Positions 62,520 through 64,000 of a stretch of DNA of 64,000 bases are shown here, in pieces. This DNA comes from Pandoraea apista (GTDB lineage: Bacteria; Pseudomonadota; Gammaproteobacteria; Burkholderiales; Burkholderiaceae), in NCBI RefSeq assembly GCF_001465595.2, contig NZ_CP013481.2, positions 1,922,001 to 1,986,000 of the forward strand, read 5' to 3'. Position numbers and translations under genes: made by a program. Position 1 is the first letter of the stretch. Each line of letters starts with the position of its first letter. The notes under the pieces are model-generated. The model was not told the DNA's origin. It worked only from the letters and a program-made list of their open reading frames with translations, and did not search any database.

Positions 62520-62816
62520 TCATACGCGGGAAGGTGGCTCTCCGAGCACTTCAAGCATCGCAGCAAGCGAGAGCGTCAGCTTCTCGTCATATGGCGCTGA
62601 CAGCGGGTGGCTCGAAAACGCATCTCCAAGGTCGTTCGCCGATTGACGTAGCGCTAACGCAATTTGTGATTTGTGTTGCGCTCTTTCCAAGAGCAAATGC
62701 ATTGCCCGCTCCAGCAGGTCGATTTTCGCTTGCTGCATCAAAACCGTATTGCTGAATGCCTGGATCACTGCTGCAACGTCATCCGGGTTGAGTGGCTGTT
62801 GCTTCCCTTCTTTCAT
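62520..62816 (-). CDS. Hypothetical helical protein, antisense within the rightward operon
   Basis: 98 residues from the ATG at 62816 with GAGGA upstream. NPDDVAAVIQAFSNTVLMQQ and AKIDLLERAMHLLLERAQHK form a likely coiled coil; C-terminus EKLTLSLAAMLEVLGEPPSR. It looks more protein-like than the + strand frame it overlaps (62504-62755). The orientation, against cro and the CII-family gene, is unusual and needs its own promoter. Confidence 0.55.
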   Translation of the reverse strand: MKEGKQQPLNPDDVAAVIQAFSNTVLMQQAKIDLLERAMHLLLERAQHKSQIALALRQSANDLGDAFSSHPLSAPYDEKLTLSLAAMLEVLGEPPSRV

Positions 62817-62829
62817 GGAGTCCTCACTG

Positions 62830-62958
62830 ATGAAAGTTAATGTCGATGGCCTGCAAGCCGGCATTAATTCTCGCATGGCCGAGAACTCCGCCGTTTCGTT
62901 GTCGCTTGGGATGAAGTTTCCCGCGCGACGCTGCACCGCACAACATTCGCGAGACTGA
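62830..62958 (+). CDS. Small hypothetical prophage protein
   Basis: 42 residues: KVNVDGLQAGINSRMAENSA, VSLSLGMKFPARRCTAQHSR. GGAG nine bases upstream. It ends three bases before the CII-family GTG, so coupling is possible. Its start is only 13 bases from the divergent ATG at 62816. Too short to assign. Confidence 0.45.
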   Translation: MKVNVDGLQAGINSRMAENSAVSLSLGMKFPARRCTAQHSRD

Positions 62959-62961
62959 TCC

Positions 62962-63471
62962 GTGAACACATCCGACGCTGCATATCACCTCGTCCATGAC
63001 TACAAGGGCGGTTCCGAATCGCTCGCACCTCGCATGGGCATCTCAGCCGCACTACTGCGCAACAAGGTCAACCGCAATCGGACCCCGGAGAACCGCAACG
63101 TTCTATCGCTGGCCGAGGCGGTGAACATGACCGACCTGACCGGCGACGAGCGAATCCTTCACGCTTGGGCATCCGAGCGCAATAGCGTCTTGGTGCGTCT
63201 TCCAGAGCCGACTGAGCAGCCTGACAACGAGGAATTGCTTGGCCTCTTCATGCGCCTTACGACGGAGTTTGGCGCGCTCGCACAGCGCCATCAGGAAGCG
63301 ACCGAAGACGGTGAAGTCGACGAACAGGAGAAATCCGACCTGAAGCGCCTTGGCAACCAGATACACCAGACGGTGCAGCAGATCCAGAGCCTCACCGAGG
63401 TGATTTACTGCCGCCCATCTACTGGTAGCGGCACCACGCCGCAGCGCGCTCCGAGCGTGCGGGTGGTGTGA
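62962..63471 (+). CDS. Phage regulatory CII-family (CP76) protein
   Basis: 169 residues from a GTG at 62962. AYHLVHDYKGGSESLAPRMG, ISAALLRNKVNRNR and LSLAEAVNMTDLTGDERILH match the CP76/phage CII family, with a helix-turn-helix at about 20-45. The C-terminal half is acidic and helical (TEDGEVDEQEKSDLKRLGNQ). Such proteins sit after cro and act as early regulators or replication-linked factors. The ribosome site is weak. Confidence 0.82.
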   Translation: MNTSDAAYHLVHDYKGGSESLAPRMGISAALLRNKVNRNRTPENRNVLSLAEAVNMTDLTGDERILHAWASERNSVLVRLPEPTEQPDNEELLGLFMRLTTEFGALAQRHQEATEDGEVDEQEKSDLKRLGNQIHQTVQQIQSLTEVIYCRPSTGSGTTPQRAPSVRVV

Positions 63472-63472
63472 C

Positions 63473-63550
63473 ATGGCCGACATCATTGCCGCCGTGCCCA
63501 TCGTCTGCATCGTCGCCGTGACGTGGTTCGTGCTGCGTCGGAGGGGGTGA
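63473..63550 (+). CDS. 25-residue single-span membrane peptide
   Basis: MADIIAAVPIVCIVAVTWFV then LRRRG, stop at 63548-63550. One membrane helix and a basic end. It begins one base after the previous stop, suggesting coupling. It resembles tiny phage inner-membrane peptides; function unknown. Confidence 0.5.
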   Translation: MADIIAAVPIVCIVAVTWFVLRRRG

Positions 63551-63605
63551 ACGATGCGCGCCTTGTATGATGACGTTCCTAATTCATTGACCGGAACGGA
63601 CCAAT

Positions 63606-63905
63606 ATGGACAGCACAAAGAAGCCATCCGAGGAATTACGCGAAGAGCGCGAATTCCAAAGGAAGTACTGGGACAAACTGTATTCCGAGGCGAAAGCTGG
63701 GAGCAGTCTCCACGATGCAATCGGCGTGATTGTTGCTCTGCATCGCTCACTCGTGGACGGCGAACCACTCAACGAGGAATGGGCGCGTTGGGTCGAGGAA
63801 TGGCTTCATCTTGCCGATCGAGTGGAGTCCGACATGGACACTTGGTTGAATATGGTGTTCTCCGACAACGTCGAGCACATCATGTCACGCAAAAAGCGCG
63901 ACTGA
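63606..63905 (+). CDS. Hypothetical acidic helical prophage protein
   Basis: 99 residues. SEELREEREFQRKYWDKLYS, HDAIGVIVALHRSLVDGEPL and WARWVEEWLHLADRVESDMD: Trp-rich and helical. A longer frame over the same bases (63554-63961) has arginine-heavy composition and is rejected. No domain recognised. It lies between the CII-family gene and the replication-type gene. Confidence 0.7.
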   Translation: MDSTKKPSEELREEREFQRKYWDKLYSEAKAGSSLHDAIGVIVALHRSLVDGEPLNEEWARWVEEWLHLADRVESDMDTWLNMVFSDNVEHIMSRKKRD

Positions 63906-63961
63906 TTCATCGTCTCCCGTGCCGCAATGGCGCGGGCAATCGCTTTCGGATGGGGGTCTAA

Positions 63962-64000
63962 ATGGCCCGCATCCGCTCTACCAAGCCCGAATTCTGGACC
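63962..64000 (+). CDS. Start of a phage replication-type gene (cut by window)
   Basis: Thirteen codons, MARIRSTKPEFWT, with GGGGG upstream. MARIR-IKPEFW is the usual opening of a family of phage replication-region proteins, as expected at the O-gene place of a lambdoid phage. The rest is outside the window. Confidence 0.6.
   Translation, partial: MARIRSTKPEFWT

Larger units (their letters stand above)
51397..64000. mobile_element. Lambdoid prophage, left part (continues beyond window)
   Basis: Order is int, xis-like, leftward early genes, PL, lipoprotein, cI, PR, cro, CII-family gene and replication gene, as in lambda. Genes overlap by 1-11 bases in long runs. The right end, with structural and lysis genes and attR, is outside the window. 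Confidence 0.9.

Noticed and set aside
62504..62755. 83-codon frame overlapping the end of cro
   Set aside because: GTGA overlap with cro is tempting, but composition is poor and the opposite-strand frame looks more like a protein.
63554..63961. 135-codon frame overlapping the gene at 63606
   Set aside because: Arg/Gly-heavy and without motifs; the 99-residue frame has typical helical protein composition.

Overview
The window reads as a high-GC betaproteobacterial chromosome, most likely Burkholderiaceae (Pandoraea/Burkholderia-like). This is inferred from the Pho-regulon gene order, the Burkholderia-type porin and the FHA-family style; I could not run a search. It has four parts.

(1) 1-13.9 kb, conserved core: the 3' part of glmM, then pstS-pstC-pstA-pstB-phoU-phoB-phoR (phosphate uptake and its two-component control) with a clear PhoB box before pstS. 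Next come ppk1 and ppx, divergent from a shared region carrying PhoB-box-like repeats on both strands, then an OlsB-like acyltransferase, a SixA-type phosphohistidine phosphatase and tRNA-Pro(TGG).

(2) 14.3-44.6 kb, the most unusual part: two head-to-tail copies of one four-gene cassette. Each has an exported STN/TonB-C-like protein, an ECF sigma factor translationally coupled to it, a FecR-like anti-sigma factor with a twin-arginine motif, and a giant filamentous-haemagglutinin-family protein (about 4100 aa). A shared promoter motif, with constant spacing from its TT to CRTCY, lies before both fecR-like genes and both giant genes (four of four). This suggests each sigma factor drives its own anti-sigma factor and adhesin. 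There is no TonB-dependent receptor and no TpsB/FhaC transporter here, so this looks like cell-surface signalling rewired to a giant surface protein. The right flank holds a remnant of an MscS-type channel gene.

(3) 45-51.3 kb, mixed core: a Lys/Ala/Pro-rich protein, a porin with a strong leader hairpin, rpsU with a long leader, a WbuC-type cupin, a family-9-like glycosyltransferase and a CsgG/HfaB-like lipoprotein.

(4) 51.4-64 kb, the left part of a lambdoid prophage that continues past the window. It starts at what looks like a displaced tRNA 3' end, then integrase and an AlpA-like excisionase. A tightly overlapping leftward early operon follows: an Ala-rich 12-bp-repeat gene, a RecE-like PD-(D/E)XK nuclease, an HNH-AP2 homing endonuclease and several small or zinc-binding proteins. 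The immunity region has cI with a downstream lipoprotein gene in the position of lambda rex, plus matched PL and PR promoters with shared operator half-sites. The rightward operon has cro, a CII-family regulator and the first codons of a replication-type gene. Several genes here are too short for ordinary gene callers and were read directly from the sequence.
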